Notes: generated from the letters alone by a model not told the origin. A DNA stretch of 64,000 nucleotides from Collinsella sp. (GCA_019414345.1 DXMF01000010.1:1-64000), one strand, 5' to 3'; shown: positions 28,081-37,243, counted from the stretch's first letter. Translations and numbers: made by a program.

Positions 28081-28117
28081 GCGCGGGATCCGGGTTGCTG
28101 GGTCCCGCGCTTGTTTT
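28081..28117 (+). terminator. Terminator between nanE and rapZ
   Basis: GCGCGGGATCC pairs with GGGTCCCGCGC (one G-U pair) over an 8-base loop and is followed by TTGTTTT. It ends the sialic-acid transcript just before the rapZ ribosome site. Confidence 0.85.
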
Positions 28118-28130
28118 CGGGAGGCAGCAC

Positions 28131-29051
28131 ATGCAAAAGGGAGATGCCATGGATGCGGCGGAGCGCTCGGAGCGCATCCCCGATATCGTCATCATCACCG
28201 GAATGTCCGGATCGGGCCGCACACAGGCCATGCACGTGTTCGAGGACATGGGCTATTTTTGCATCGATAACCTGCCTCCGCGTCTCATCGCCCAGCTTGC
28301 CGAGCTCGTCGGCATCAATACGGGCGTGGGCAGGCATCTCGCCGTCACCTGTGACCTGCGCAGCCAGGGCTTGTTCGATGAGCTGCTCGATGCCGTTGCC
28401 GCACTCGAGGAGCGCGAGATGAGCTGTGACATCGTGTTTCTCGAGGCCTCTGACGAGGTGCTGATCCGTCGTTATAGCGAAAACCGCCGCCGCCATCCCA
28501 TTGCCAAGCCGGGGGAGACTACGGCCGATGCGATTCAGCGCGAGCGCCTTCAGCTGCAGGGCGTGCGCGACCGAGCCGATATGATTATCGACACGAGCCG
28601 TCTGCGCACCTCTGCGCTGCGCAACAAGCTACGTATGGCATTTTCCGAGCTGTCCGACCAGCAACTCATGGACGTTCACGTGTTCTCGTTTGGCTTTAAG
28701 CACGGCATGCCCGTCGAGGCGGACATTATGATCGACGTCCGCTTCCTGCCCAATCCGTTCTACGATCCCGAGATGCGCACCATGACCGGTCTCGATAAAA
28801 AGGTCTCCGATTTTGTTCTGGACCATCCCAAGACGCTGGAGTTTTGGAAGGCTTGGACACAGCTGCTCGATACGGTGATGCCGGGCTATATCGCGGAGGG
28901 CAAGCCGCAGCTTTCTATCGCCATCGGCTGCACGGGCGGCCAGCACCGCAGCGTTGCCATTGCCGAGGCCACGGCCCGTTACCTGGAAGGCGCTCAGTAT
29001 CATGTGAGCATCTCCCACCGCGACCTGTCGCGCGCCAACACGAAGGCATAG
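28131..29051 (+). CDS. rapZ: RapZ/YvcJ-family nucleotide-binding protein
   Basis: P-loop protein; in E. coli it is the adaptor that targets GlmZ RNA to RNase E, while its role in actinobacteria is unknown. The 306-residue protein has Walker A-like GMSGSGRTQ, then MGYFCIDNLPP. The C-terminal domain has DVRFLPNPFYDPEMR and GCTGGQHRSVAIAE, both family hallmarks. Two starts are possible: the chosen ATG with GGGAGG 6 bases upstream, or an ATG six codons later with AAGGGAG. It lies 6 bases before whiA; the usual yvcK gene between them is absent. Confidence 0.92.
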   Translation: MQKGDAMDAAERSERIPDIVIITGMSGSGRTQAMHVFEDMGYFCIDNLPPRLIAQLAELVGINTGVGRHLAVTCDLRSQGLFDELLDAVAALEEREMSCDIVFLEASDEVLIRRYSENRRRHPIAKPGETTADAIQRERLQLQGVRDRADMIIDTSRLRTSALRNKLRMAFSELSDQQLMDVHVFSFGFKHGMPVEADIMIDVRFLPNPFYDPEMRTMTGLDKKVSDFVLDHPKTLEFWKAWTQLLDTVMPGYIAEGKPQLSIAIGCTGGQHRSVAIAEATARYLEGAQYHVSISHRDLSRANTKA

Positions 29052-29057
29052 GCCTGC

Positions 29058-29987
29058 ATGTCGTTTACCGCCGAGGTGCGTGACGAGCTCGCGCGCTGCG
29101 AACCTGAATGTGAATACTGCGATTTGTCGACGCTTGCCGCCCTGACGCGCGTGAGCGGTACACTTTCGCTGGCCGGCTCTGGGCGGTATCGTTTGACAGT
29201 TGCGACTGAGACGGGAGCCGTCGCGCGCACGATGATCACGCTGACGCATCGTATCCTTAAGCTCAAAACGGAGTTCACCGTCCGCAAATCTGTCTTGCAT
29301 AAGGTTCGAAACTACCTCATCACCTTGCCTGATCAGCCCGATTTGGATAAGGCTCTGGTGCTGCTGGGCATCCTCGACCGCAGGGGAGGACTTGTCGCCG
29401 GCGTGCCCCGACATATCGTTGCCCGTCCCTGCTGCAGGCTTGCCTATATCCGCGGCGCGCTCATCGCGGGCGGCTTCGTGGCCGATCCGCGCGGCGATTT
29501 TCATTTGGAGATCGCGGTGCAGGGAGAGCAATATGCCAAGGGGCTTTGCGATCTGTTGGAGCAGATTGGGGTCCATGCTCGTGTTAATGCACGGCGGGGG
29601 TCATATGCCGTGTACATTAAGAGCGCCGAGGAGATCGAGCATCTCCTAAAGCTGGTCGGCGCCAAGCGCAGCGTTGCCGAGATCGAGGAAGCGCGCGCGG
29701 TCAAATTGGTTAAGAACGACGTGAACCGTCGCGTGAACGCCGAGCTCGCCAACCAGACCAGAAGTGCGGGTGCCGCCCAGCATCAGCTTGCGCTTATCGA
29801 TGAGCTCGAGCAGCGAGGCCTTCGCGATGCGCTTCCGGATGCCTTGGCGGTCTTTTGCGACCTGCGCGAGCGCTATCCCGATCTTTCGCTGCGTGATTTA
29901 GGGGAGATGGCTGACCCTCCCTTGTCGAAGTCGGCCCTCTACCATCGTGTTTTACGGCTTGAAAAGCTCATTGAAGCAAACAGGTAG
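29058..29987 (+). CDS. whiA: WhiA DNA-binding regulator
   Basis: WhiA controls sporulation septation in Streptomyces and is widely conserved in Gram-positive bacteria, with less clear roles elsewhere. The 309-residue protein has the N-terminal LAGLIDADG-like domain (RPCCRLAYIRGALIAGGFVADP, then FHLEIAV) and a C-terminal helix-turn-helix. The C-terminal family motif NRRVNAELANQTRSAGAAQHQ and LRDLGEMADPPLSKSALYHRVLRLEKL are clear. Starts 6 bases after rapZ and is co-transcribed. Confidence 0.95.
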   Translation: MSFTAEVRDELARCEPECEYCDLSTLAALTRVSGTLSLAGSGRYRLTVATETGAVARTMITLTHRILKLKTEFTVRKSVLHKVRNYLITLPDQPDLDKALVLLGILDRRGGLVAGVPRHIVARPCCRLAYIRGALIAGGFVADPRGDFHLEIAVQGEQYAKGLCDLLEQIGVHARVNARRGSYAVYIKSAEEIEHLLKLVGAKRSVAEIEEARAVKLVKNDVNRRVNAELANQTRSAGAAQHQLALIDELEQRGLRDALPDALAVFCDLRERYPDLSLRDLGEMADPPLSKSALYHRVLRLEKLIEANR

Positions 29988-30102
29988 GTTGAAGTATCGA
30001 CTTATATACGGATTTAGCTGCTAATTTATTCTTTAAAGCGTTTTAACGCAAATTTGATTTTCAATTTCGAGCATTCTCGTGAAATTCAAGTCAAAAAAAA
30101 GG

Positions 30103-30108
30103 TATATT
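30103..30108 (+). promoter_or_regulatory. Possible -10 box of the gap promoter
   Basis: TATATT lies in an AT-rich stretch after a run of eight A, about 70 bases before the gap start. No good -35 is visible. A small CGAG-CATT-CTCG hairpin precedes it. The roughly 190-base gap before gap holds nothing else recognised. Confidence 0.35.
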
Positions 30109-30180
30109 AGGCGAGTGGTTAGTTTGTGGGCCTCAACGGCAGGCGCTGTAGCTTGCGGGGGCCTTACGAAAGGAGACACA

Positions 30181-31206
30181 ATGGCAGTAAAGGTTGCTAT
30201 TAACGGCTTCGGTCGCATCGGTCGTCTGGCCTTCCGTCAGATGTTCGGTCATGAGGGCTCCGAGATCGTCGCTATCAACGACCTCACCTCTCCCGATATG
30301 CTCGCTTACCTGCTGAAGTACGACTCCACGCAGGGCAACTACGCTCGCGATCACGAGGTCGTTGCTGGCGAGGATTCCATCACCGTTGACGGCAAGGAGA
30401 TCAAGATCTACAAGGAGGCCGACGCCAACAACCTGCCTTGGGGCGACCTCGACGTCGATGTCGTTCTCGAGTGCACCGGCTTCTACACCAGCAAGGCTAA
30501 GGCTCAGGCCCACATCAACGCTGGCGCCAAGAAGGTCGTCATCTCCGCTCCGGCCGGCAGCGATCTGCCCACCATCGTGTACAACGTCAACCATGAGACG
30601 CTGACCGCTGAGGACAACATCATCTCCGCTGCTTCCTGCACCACCAACTGCCTCGCCCCGATGGCCAAGGGTCTGAACGACTTCGCTCCCATCGTGTCCG
30701 GCATCATGACCACCATTCACGCCTGGACTGGCGACCAGATGCCGCTCGACGGCCCGCAGCGCAAGGGCAACAAGCGTCGTAGCCGCGCCTGCGCCGTCAA
30801 CATCGTCCCCAACACCACCGGTGCTGCCAAGGCTATCGGCCTGGTTCTCCCCGAGCTCAACGGTAAGCTCATCGGTGCCGCCCAGCGCGTCCCGACGCCG
30901 ACCGGCTCCATCACCAACCTCTACGCTGTCGTTGACAAGAAGGTCACCGTCGACGAGGTCAACGCTGCTATGAAGGCCTACGCTGCCACCATCTCCGAGA
31001 CCTTCGGTTACAACGAGGACGACATTGTCTCCACCGACATCATCGGCGAGACCCACGGCTCCATCTTCGACGCCACTCAGACCATGTGCTCTGACCTCGG
31101 CAACGGCCAGACCCTCGTTCAGGTCACCTCTTGGTACGACAACGAGAACTCCTACACCTCTCAGATGGTCCGCACCATCAAGTACTTCGAGAAGTTCGTT
31201 GCTTAA
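30181..31206 (+). CDS. gap: Glyceraldehyde-3-phosphate dehydrogenase
   Basis: Glycolytic oxidation of glyceraldehyde-3-phosphate to 1,3-bisphosphoglycerate with NAD. The 341-residue protein has the N-terminal VAINGFGRIGRLAFR dinucleotide fold and the AINDLT strand, whose aspartate favours NAD. The catalytic Cys153 lies in AASCTTNCLAP, with the conserved His in TTIHAWTGDQ. The ATG has GAAAGGAG upstream. The codon bias of this gene and its glycolytic neighbours (strongly C-ending) suggests high expression. A strong terminator separates it from pgk. Confidence 0.98.
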   Translation: MAVKVAINGFGRIGRLAFRQMFGHEGSEIVAINDLTSPDMLAYLLKYDSTQGNYARDHEVVAGEDSITVDGKEIKIYKEADANNLPWGDLDVDVVLECTGFYTSKAKAQAHINAGAKKVVISAPAGSDLPTIVYNVNHETLTAEDNIISAASCTTNCLAPMAKGLNDFAPIVSGIMTTIHAWTGDQMPLDGPQRKGNKRRSRACAVNIVPNTTGAAKAIGLVLPELNGKLIGAAQRVPTPTGSITNLYAVVDKKVTVDEVNAAMKAYAATISETFGYNEDDIVSTDIIGETHGSIFDATQTMCSDLGNGQTLVQVTSWYDNENSYTSQMVRTIKYFEKFVA

Positions 31207-31243
31207 TTTAGCTTTTAGCGAATAGCTCGTTGAGCGTCTAAAG

Positions 31244-31290
31244 AAGGGCGCGGCCTTATAGGGCTTACACCCTAGGGTCGCGCCCTTTTT
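31244..31290 (+). terminator. Terminator after gap
   Basis: AAGGGCGCG pairs with CGCGCCCTT, with an inner AGGG/CCCT helix, and the arm runs into five T. Confidence 0.9.
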
Positions 31291-31346
31291 ATAAGAAATC
31301 GTCTGCCGTAATGGGAGGCAGACACGTACGAAAGGTAGAAGCAAAC

Positions 31347-32537
31347 ATGGCCTTTACCAAGAAGACCGTCCGCGACATCGATGTCGACGGCAAGCGCGTT
31401 CTCGTCCGCGTTGACTTTAACGTGCCTATCAAGGATGGCGTCGTTGGCGACACCACCCGTATCAAGGCTGCCCTGCCCACCATCAACTATCTCGTTGAGC
31501 ACAACGCTCGCGTCATCCTCATGAGCCACCTCGGCCGTCCCGAGGGCACCGGCTTCCAGCCCGAGCTGTCTCTCGAGCCCGTCGCCAAGAAGCTCGCTGA
31601 GCTCTCTGGTCTTGACGTTGCCTTTGTCGCCGACACCTACGGCGAGAAGGCTGCTGAGGCTGTCGCTGCCGTCGAGCCGGGCAAGGTCCTCGTTCTCGAG
31701 AACGTCCGTTTTGACAAGCGTGAGAAGAAGAACGATCCCGAGATCGCCAAGAAGCTCGCTTCCTATGGTGACGTCTTCGTTCTCGATGCCTTCGGTACCG
31801 CTCATCGCGCCCAGGGTTCCGTCGTGGGCCCCGCCGCTTACCTGCCCGCAGTCGCTGGCTTCCTGCTCGAGAAGGAGGTCGACACGCTGACCGGCATCTT
31901 CGCCGAGCCCGAGCGTCCCTTCGTCGCTATCGTCGGCGGTTCCAAGGTTTCCTCCAAGATCGGTGTTCTCGATCACCTCATCGACTCTGCTGATACCCTG
32001 ATCATCGGTGGCGGCATGGCCTACACCTTCTTCCTGGCTCAGGGCCTGTCCGTTGGTCAGTCCCTCAAGGAAGAGGACTGGGTCGAGCGCGCTGGCGAGA
32101 TGCTCAAGAAGGCCGAGGAGAAGGGCGTCAAGATCCTGCTCCCCATCGACAACCGTGTTGCCGATCACTTTGGCGAGGACGCTGTCCCCGAGGTTGTCGC
32201 TTCCGACGCTATCCCCGACGATCGTGAGGGTATGGACATCGGCCCCAAGACCGAGGAACTCTACGCCGAGGCCGTCAAGGGCGCCAAGACCGTGTTCTGG
32301 AATGGCCCCATGGGCGTCTTCGAGTTCGATAACTTCGCTCACGGCACCCAGGCTATCGCCGAGGCTGTCGCCGAGGCCGACTGCACCTCGATCATCGGTG
32401 GTGGCGATTCCGTCGCGGCCGTCAACAAGTTTAACCTGGCCGACAAGATGAGCTGGATTTCCACCGGCGGTGGCGCTTCCATGGAGCTCGTCGAGGGTAA
32501 GGCCCTGCCCGGAGTGGAGGCGCTTCTCGATGCCTAA
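31347..32537 (+). CDS. pgk: Phosphoglycerate kinase
   Basis: Makes ATP from 1,3-bisphosphoglycerate. The 396-residue protein has the signature KRVLVRVDFNVPI near the N-terminus. Further motifs are LMSHLGRPEG, VDTLTGIFAEPERPFVAIVGGSKVSSKIGVL, and the C-terminal GGGDSVAAVNKF and WISTGGGASMELVEGKALPG. AAAGG lies about 11 bases before the ATG. The last eight bases overlap tpiA, giving a pgk-tpiA-gpmI operon behind the gap terminator. Confidence 0.98.
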   Translation: MAFTKKTVRDIDVDGKRVLVRVDFNVPIKDGVVGDTTRIKAALPTINYLVEHNARVILMSHLGRPEGTGFQPELSLEPVAKKLAELSGLDVAFVADTYGEKAAEAVAAVEPGKVLVLENVRFDKREKKNDPEIAKKLASYGDVFVLDAFGTAHRAQGSVVGPAAYLPAVAGFLLEKEVDTLTGIFAEPERPFVAIVGGSKVSSKIGVLDHLIDSADTLIIGGGMAYTFFLAQGLSVGQSLKEEDWVERAGEMLKKAEEKGVKILLPIDNRVADHFGEDAVPEVVASDAIPDDREGMDIGPKTEELYAEAVKGAKTVFWNGPMGVFEFDNFAHGTQAIAEAVAEADCTSIIGGGDSVAAVNKFNLADKMSWISTGGGASMELVEGKALPGVEALLDA

Positions 32538-33297
32538 TCGCACCCTTCTTATCGCTGGTAACTGGAAGATGAACAACGACGTCGCCGAGGCTGCTAAGCT
32601 TGCCGACGAGCTGGCCCAGGCTCTGCCCGAGGTTCCGGCTGGCGTCGAGGTGCTCGTCTGCCCTCCGACCATCGACATCACCACGGTTCATGACCGCATT
32701 CAGGCTGCCCCCATCGCCCTCGGTGCACAGAACGTGTACTGGGAGGCCAAGGGTGCTTACACCGGTGAGTCCTCTTGCGACATGCTCAAGTCCGCTGGCT
32801 GCACCTACTGCATCATCGGTCACTCCGAGCGTCGCGACTACTTCCACGAGACTGACGAGGACCAGAACAAGAAGGCTAAGGCTCTCGTTGCCGCCGGCCT
32901 TGTTCCCGTCTTCTGCTGCGGCGAGTCCCTCGAGGTCCGCGAGGCTGGCACCTATGTCGAGCACGTCGTGAACCAGGTCAAGGCTGGCCTTGCTGGTCTT
33001 GAGATCACCTGCCCCAAGCAGGTCGTCGTCGCCTACGAGCCCATCTGGGCCATCGGCACCGGCAAGACCGCTACCGCCGAGGACGCTCAGGAGGTCTGCG
33101 GTGCTATCCGTGAGACCCTCAAGGAGATGTTCGGCGAGGAGCTCGCTAACGGCATCCGCGTGCTGTATGGCGGTTCCGCCAAGCCCGGCAACATCGCCGA
33201 GCTCGTCGCCAAGCCCGACGTTGACGGCGCCCTCGTGGGCGGCGCTTCGCTCAAGGCTGCCGACTTCGCCTCTATGGTCGTCAAGGCAGGCGAGTAG
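32530..33297 (+). CDS. tpiA: Triosephosphate isomerase
   Basis: Interconverts dihydroxyacetone phosphate and glyceraldehyde-3-phosphate. The 255-residue barrel has AGNWKMNN (catalytic Asn/Lys), CIIGHSERR (catalytic His), the AYEPIWAIGTGKTAT stretch with the catalytic glutamate and the flexible loop, and VLYGGSAKPGN. The ATG overlaps the pgk stop; a longer frame upstream inside pgk is discounted because homologues begin at this methionine. Confidence 0.98.
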   Translation: MPNRTLLIAGNWKMNNDVAEAAKLADELAQALPEVPAGVEVLVCPPTIDITTVHDRIQAAPIALGAQNVYWEAKGAYTGESSCDMLKSAGCTYCIIGHSERRDYFHETDEDQNKKAKALVAAGLVPVFCCGESLEVREAGTYVEHVVNQVKAGLAGLEITCPKQVVVAYEPIWAIGTGKTATAEDAQEVCGAIRETLKEMFGEELANGIRVLYGGSAKPGNIAELVAKPDVDGALVGGASLKAADFASMVVKAGE

Positions 33298-33302
33298 GAC
33301 AT

Positions 33303-34856
33303 ATGGCACAACGTCATCTTCCTGCACTCCTGATTATCATGGATGGCTGCGGCCTTGCTCCGGCCGATGGCGAGAACGCCGTCGCCGCTGCCAAGACGCC
33401 CTTCCTTGATGGCCTGTACGAGAAGTACCCCCACACCACGCTCGGTGCTTCGGGCGAGGACGTGGGCCTTCCCGACGGCCAGATGGGTAACTCCGAGGTG
33501 GGTCACCTCAACATCGGTGCCGGCCGCATCGTGTTCCAGGAGCTTTCGCGCATCAACAATGCCATCAAGGACGGCTCCATCGCCAAGAACGAGGTTTTCG
33601 TCAAGGCTATGGACGATGTCAAGGCTGACGGTAAGACTCTCCACCTCATGGGCCTTATGAGCCCTGGCGGTGTTCATTCTCACATGAACCACGTCGAGGC
33701 TCTGGTCAAGATGGCTGCCGAGCACGGTGTCAAGACCGTTCGCGTCCACGCCTTCATGGATGGTCGCGACGTTGACCCGCAGTCCGGTGCCGGTTACATG
33801 AGTGAGTTCTGCGCCTTCCTGGCTAAGATCTCCGAGGAGACCGGTTGCGACGCTCGCGTTGCCACCGTCTCGGGCCGTTATTGGGCCATGGACCGCGATA
33901 ATCGTTGGGAGCGCATCCAGCGCGCCTACGACGTCATGGTCAACGCGTCCGATTCTGATACCGACCCCGTTGCCGGTATCAAGGCCTACTACGAGAAGGA
34001 CCCGCGCGGCGACGAGTTCGTCGAGCCCTTCGCTGCCCACAACGAGGGCATCCACGAGGGCGACGCGGCTATTTTCTTCAACTTCCGTCCCGACCGCGCA
34101 CGTCAGATGACCCGCGTGTTCACGGACAAGGAGTTCGACGGCTTTGAGCGCGAGCAGATCAAGCTCTCGCACTTTGTGACGATGACCGAGTACGATCCGA
34201 CGTTTGACGTCGAGGTCGCCTTCCCCAAGACGTTCCCCGAGAACGTCCTGGCCGACGTTATCGCCGCCAATGGCCTGAAGCAGCTGCACACCGCCGAGAC
34301 CGAGAAGTACGCCCACGTGACGTTCTTCCTCAACGGTGGCATCGAGGAGCCCAAGGAGGGCGAGGAGCGTGTGCTCGTCGCTTCCCCCAAGGTCGCTACC
34401 TACGATTTGCAGCCCGAGATGAGCGCTCCCGAGGTTACCGAGAAGCTTGTCGCCGCCATCAACGAGGATCGCGCTGATTTCTACATCGTGAACTTCGCGA
34501 ACTGCGACATGGTTGGTCACACCGGTGTCTTCGACGCTGCCGTTAAGGCCGTTGAGGCTGTTGACGATGCCCTGTCCAAGGTTGTCCCGGCGATTCTCGC
34601 CAAGGGCGGCTTTGCACTGATTACCGCCGATCACGGCAACGCCGATCACATGTTTGACGTTGCTTCCGACGGTTCCAAGCATCCGTTTACGGCGCACACC
34701 ACCAACCGCGTGCCGTTCATCATCGTTGATGAGAAGGCACAGCTCACCGGTATCGAGGACGGTCGTCTTTCCGATATCGCCCCGACTATGCTCACCATGG
34801 CTGGTCTGGAGCCTTCCGCCGAGATGACGGGCCGCGTGCTCGCCACCGAGGCCTAA
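33303..34856 (+). CDS. gpmI: 2,3-bisphosphoglycerate-independent phosphoglycerate mutase
   Basis: Mn-dependent mutase interconverting 3- and 2-phosphoglycerate. The 517-residue protein of the alkaline-phosphatase superfamily has the first metal Asp14 in MDGCG and the phosphorylated Ser64 in GNSEVGH. HAFMDGRDVDPQSG and the late metal clusters NCDMVGHTG and ADHGNADHM follow. It begins 5 bases after tpiA. A terminator follows, so gpmI ends the glycolytic operon. Eno is not in the window. Confidence 0.98.
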   Translation: MAQRHLPALLIIMDGCGLAPADGENAVAAAKTPFLDGLYEKYPHTTLGASGEDVGLPDGQMGNSEVGHLNIGAGRIVFQELSRINNAIKDGSIAKNEVFVKAMDDVKADGKTLHLMGLMSPGGVHSHMNHVEALVKMAAEHGVKTVRVHAFMDGRDVDPQSGAGYMSEFCAFLAKISEETGCDARVATVSGRYWAMDRDNRWERIQRAYDVMVNASDSDTDPVAGIKAYYEKDPRGDEFVEPFAAHNEGIHEGDAAIFFNFRPDRARQMTRVFTDKEFDGFEREQIKLSHFVTMTEYDPTFDVEVAFPKTFPENVLADVIAANGLKQLHTAETEKYAHVTFFLNGGIEEPKEGEERVLVASPKVATYDLQPEMSAPEVTEKLVAAINEDRADFYIVNFANCDMVGHTGVFDAAVKAVEAVDDALSKVVPAILAKGGFALITADHGNADHMFDVASDGSKHPFTAHTTNRVPFIIVDEKAQLTGIEDGRLSDIAPTMLTMAGLEPSAEMTGRVLATEA

Positions 34857-34883
34857 GAGAAAACAAATACCGTTTTCTAGCAA

Positions 34884-34916
34884 GGGGGTTGTCCACAATC
34901 GGACAATCCCCTTTTT
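34884..34916 (+). terminator. Terminator after gpmI
   Basis: GGGGGTTGTCC pairs with GGACAATCCCC (one G-U pair) around ACAATC, followed by five T. Confidence 0.9.
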
Positions 34917-35020
34917 GGTATTTCTGCCATTTCCGCCCCGTCCCCGAGTGGCAGGTAGGGGAGAACGGGGGATTGTGGTACAGTACTGGAGTTTGAATTG
35001 TTCTATTAAGGAGCTTATCT

Positions 35021-35275
35021 ATGGGTCCGTTCCAGATTCTTCTGTTTGTCGTTTGGGCTGTTTCTGCCGTGGCGCTGACGATTCTCGTCCTGATGCATTC
35101 CGGTAAGGGTACCGGCGTTTCGGATATGATTGCCAGCTCGCTGTATAACTCCAGCTCTGCCACGGGCGTTATGGAGCAGAACCTTGACCGCCTGACCGTC
35201 ATCATGGCTGTCGTGTTTGCCGTGTGCGTCGTGCTGTGCATGTTCTTCTTCCCGCAGGGCATCGTGGGCTACTAA
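35021..35275 (+). CDS. secG: Protein translocase subunit SecG
   Basis: Small auxiliary subunit of the SecYEG channel, 84 residues with two hydrophobic segments (about residues 5-24 and 59-78). The conserved MHSGKGTGVSDMI loop, equivalent to QxxKGGG, lies between them. AAGGAG precedes the ATG. It sits alone between two terminators after the glycolytic genes, the usual place of secG in many Gram-positives. Confidence 0.93.
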   Translation: MGPFQILLFVVWAVSAVALTILVLMHSGKGTGVSDMIASSLYNSSSATGVMEQNLDRLTVIMAVVFAVCVVLCMFFFPQGIVGY

Positions 35276-35297
35276 TCACGAGCCGCATAAATACTTG

Positions 35298-35328
35298 AAA
35301 AGGGTCCCGCAAGTGCGGGACCCTTTTT
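35298..35328 (+). terminator. Terminator after secG
   Basis: AAAGGGTCCCGC-AAGT-GCGGGACCCTTT: near-perfect stem with a T5 tail. A partial palindrome (TTTACATATTTGTAAC) follows directly. Confidence 0.95.
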
Positions 35329-35438
35329 GTTTACATATTTGTAACAGAGTCAAAATATCCTCATATACTTCGCCCAACTAAAGAAAATCTCGACCGTTAA
35401 CCGGAATTAGCCCCAAATCGTGCATAAAATGCGCTACA

Positions 35439-35488
35439 GTATTGCAATACGTTGGTCCGCTTTGTATAACCAGCCAAAACGGCGGACC
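35439..35488. promoter_or_regulatory. Palindromes upstream of the oligopeptide operon
   Basis: A perfect 12-bp palindrome (GTATTGCAATAC, 35439-35450) is followed by a 7-bp inverted repeat GGTCCGC/GCGGACC with a 21-base loop (35454-35488), about 80-130 bases before the binding-protein gene. They may be operators or leader structure. No convincing -35/-10 pair was found in the roughly 290-base gap. Confidence 0.4.
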
Positions 35489-35566
35489 GCGTTTGAATGG
35501 TTCGATTGGGCTGTCTTGACGTTGCCCGACCGAACTTACTTTGTCCTATCTCATAAGGAGGATGGC

Positions 35567-37243
35567 ATGGCTGATTCTATGTTCCACCAGCCCGTTATGG
35601 GTCGTCGCGCCTTTGTCGGCGGTACCCTTGCTGCGAGCTCCATGGCTTTTCTTGCCGCATGCGGCAAGAAGGGCGGCGACGCTTCCGGTTCTGAGTCCGG
35701 TTCGACGCTGAACTTCTACATCAACAACCCGGTCTGCATCGACCCCTATAACGTCCAGGAGGACCAGGGCACTCAGGTCGAGTACCAGCTCTTTGATGCT
35801 CTGACCTCTTATGACGCCGAGAAGGGCGAGATCGTTCCGCTGGCTTGCGAGTCCTTTGAGGCCAACGACGACGCCACCGAGTTCACCTTCAAGATCAAGA
35901 AGGCCAAGTTCCACAACGGTGACGACGTTACCTCCAAGTCCTTCAAGCTCGGTTGGGAGCGTCTGGTCAACACCAAGTCGGCCATCGCTACCGAGTACGG
36001 CCCTTCCGAGGTCTCCTATCACCTTTCTATGGTCGAGGGCTATGACGACCTGCTTGCCGGTAACGCTACCGAGCTCAGCGGTGTTACTTGCCCCGACGAT
36101 GAGACCCTCGTCGTCAAGCTGTCTTCCGCTTACGCCGACTTCCCCTTCGTCGCCTCTCACCCGGCTCTGGCCCCGGTTCCCGAGTGCGCCGAGTCCGATG
36201 TCAAGAGCTTCTATCTTGCACCGGTCGGTAACGGCCCGTTCATGATGGACGGCAAGTGGGAGGATGGTCAGGAGATCAACCTCAAGAAGTTCGACGATTA
36301 CTATGGCGACAAGGCCAAGATCGATGGCATCCACTTCCAGGTCATCAAGGACATGGAGACTGCTTACAAGGAGTTCCAGGCCGGTAACCTCGATGTCTGC
36401 GACGTTCCCGTTGCTCAGATCGATGCCGCCAAGAAGGATCGCGGCGTGTCCAAGGACGGCTACACCATGGGTGACGGCGAGCGCATGCTGCTCGGCGCCG
36501 AGCCTTCCACGTACTATCTGACCTGCAACACCACGGCCGAGCCGTTCAACAACGCCGACCTGCGTAGGGGCATCTCCCTGGCCATCAACCGTGAGGCCAT
36601 CTGCAAGACCATCTTCAAGGGTACTCGTACCCCTGCCGACGGCATTGTTCCTCCGGGCATCGATGGCTACAAGGAGGGCGCATGGGAGTTCTGCGCCTAC
36701 GATGTCGACAAGGCTAACGAGTACCTCGACAAGGTTGCTCCCGCTGGCGCTAACGGGGATCGTGGCATTAGCGTGACCCTTTCCTACAACCAGGACGGCG
36801 GTCACAAGGAGATCATGGAGTCCATCATCGGTGACCTCGCCAAGGTTGGCGTTACCGCTGTCTCCGATACCCCTGAGTGGTCTGCCTTGCTCGAGCAGTA
36901 CCAGAACTTTAACTATCAGTTCGGTCGTCTGGGTTGGATTGCCGACTACCCGATTATGGACAACTTCCTGTATCCGCTGTTCCACTCTGATTCCCTCGGT
37001 GGCGACAACCGCTCCGGTTACAACAACCCCGAGTTCGACGCCAAGGTCGACGAGGCTCGTACTATTGTTGACGACGAGGAGCGCGTCGCTAAGATGCAGG
37101 AGGCCGATGCAATGGTTGCTGCCGACTGCCCGGTCATCCCGGTGATGTTCTACACGCACACCATCGTCGGCTCCGATCGCATCAAGCACCTCTATGTCGA
37201 TCCGCAGAAGCACGCCGAGCTGGGTACCGCTGAGCTCGCCTAA
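35567..37243 (+). CDS. Oligopeptide ABC transporter substrate-binding lipoprotein
   Basis: Family 5 solute-binding protein, 558 residues. The signal peptide MGRRAFVGGTLAASSMAFLAAC ends in a LAAC lipobox and carries an RR pair, so Tat or Sec export is possible. Fold marks are FTFKIKKAKFHNGDDVTSKSFKLGWERL and FNNADLRRGISLAINREAI; both resemble OppA proteins, so oligopeptides are the likely ligand. AAGGAGG precedes the ATG; an upstream extension lacks a ribosome site. It is only distantly related to the SatA-like protein in this window. Confidence 0.88.
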   Translation: MADSMFHQPVMGRRAFVGGTLAASSMAFLAACGKKGGDASGSESGSTLNFYINNPVCIDPYNVQEDQGTQVEYQLFDALTSYDAEKGEIVPLACESFEANDDATEFTFKIKKAKFHNGDDVTSKSFKLGWERLVNTKSAIATEYGPSEVSYHLSMVEGYDDLLAGNATELSGVTCPDDETLVVKLSSAYADFPFVASHPALAPVPECAESDVKSFYLAPVGNGPFMMDGKWEDGQEINLKKFDDYYGDKAKIDGIHFQVIKDMETAYKEFQAGNLDVCDVPVAQIDAAKKDRGVSKDGYTMGDGERMLLGAEPSTYYLTCNTTAEPFNNADLRRGISLAINREAICKTIFKGTRTPADGIVPPGIDGYKEGAWEFCAYDVDKANEYLDKVAPAGANGDRGISVTLSYNQDGGHKEIMESIIGDLAKVGVTAVSDTPEWSALLEQYQNFNYQFGRLGWIADYPIMDNFLYPLFHSDSLGGDNRSGYNNPEFDAKVDEARTIVDDEERVAKMQEADAMVAADCPVIPVMFYTHTIVGSDRIKHLYVDPQKHAELGTAELA

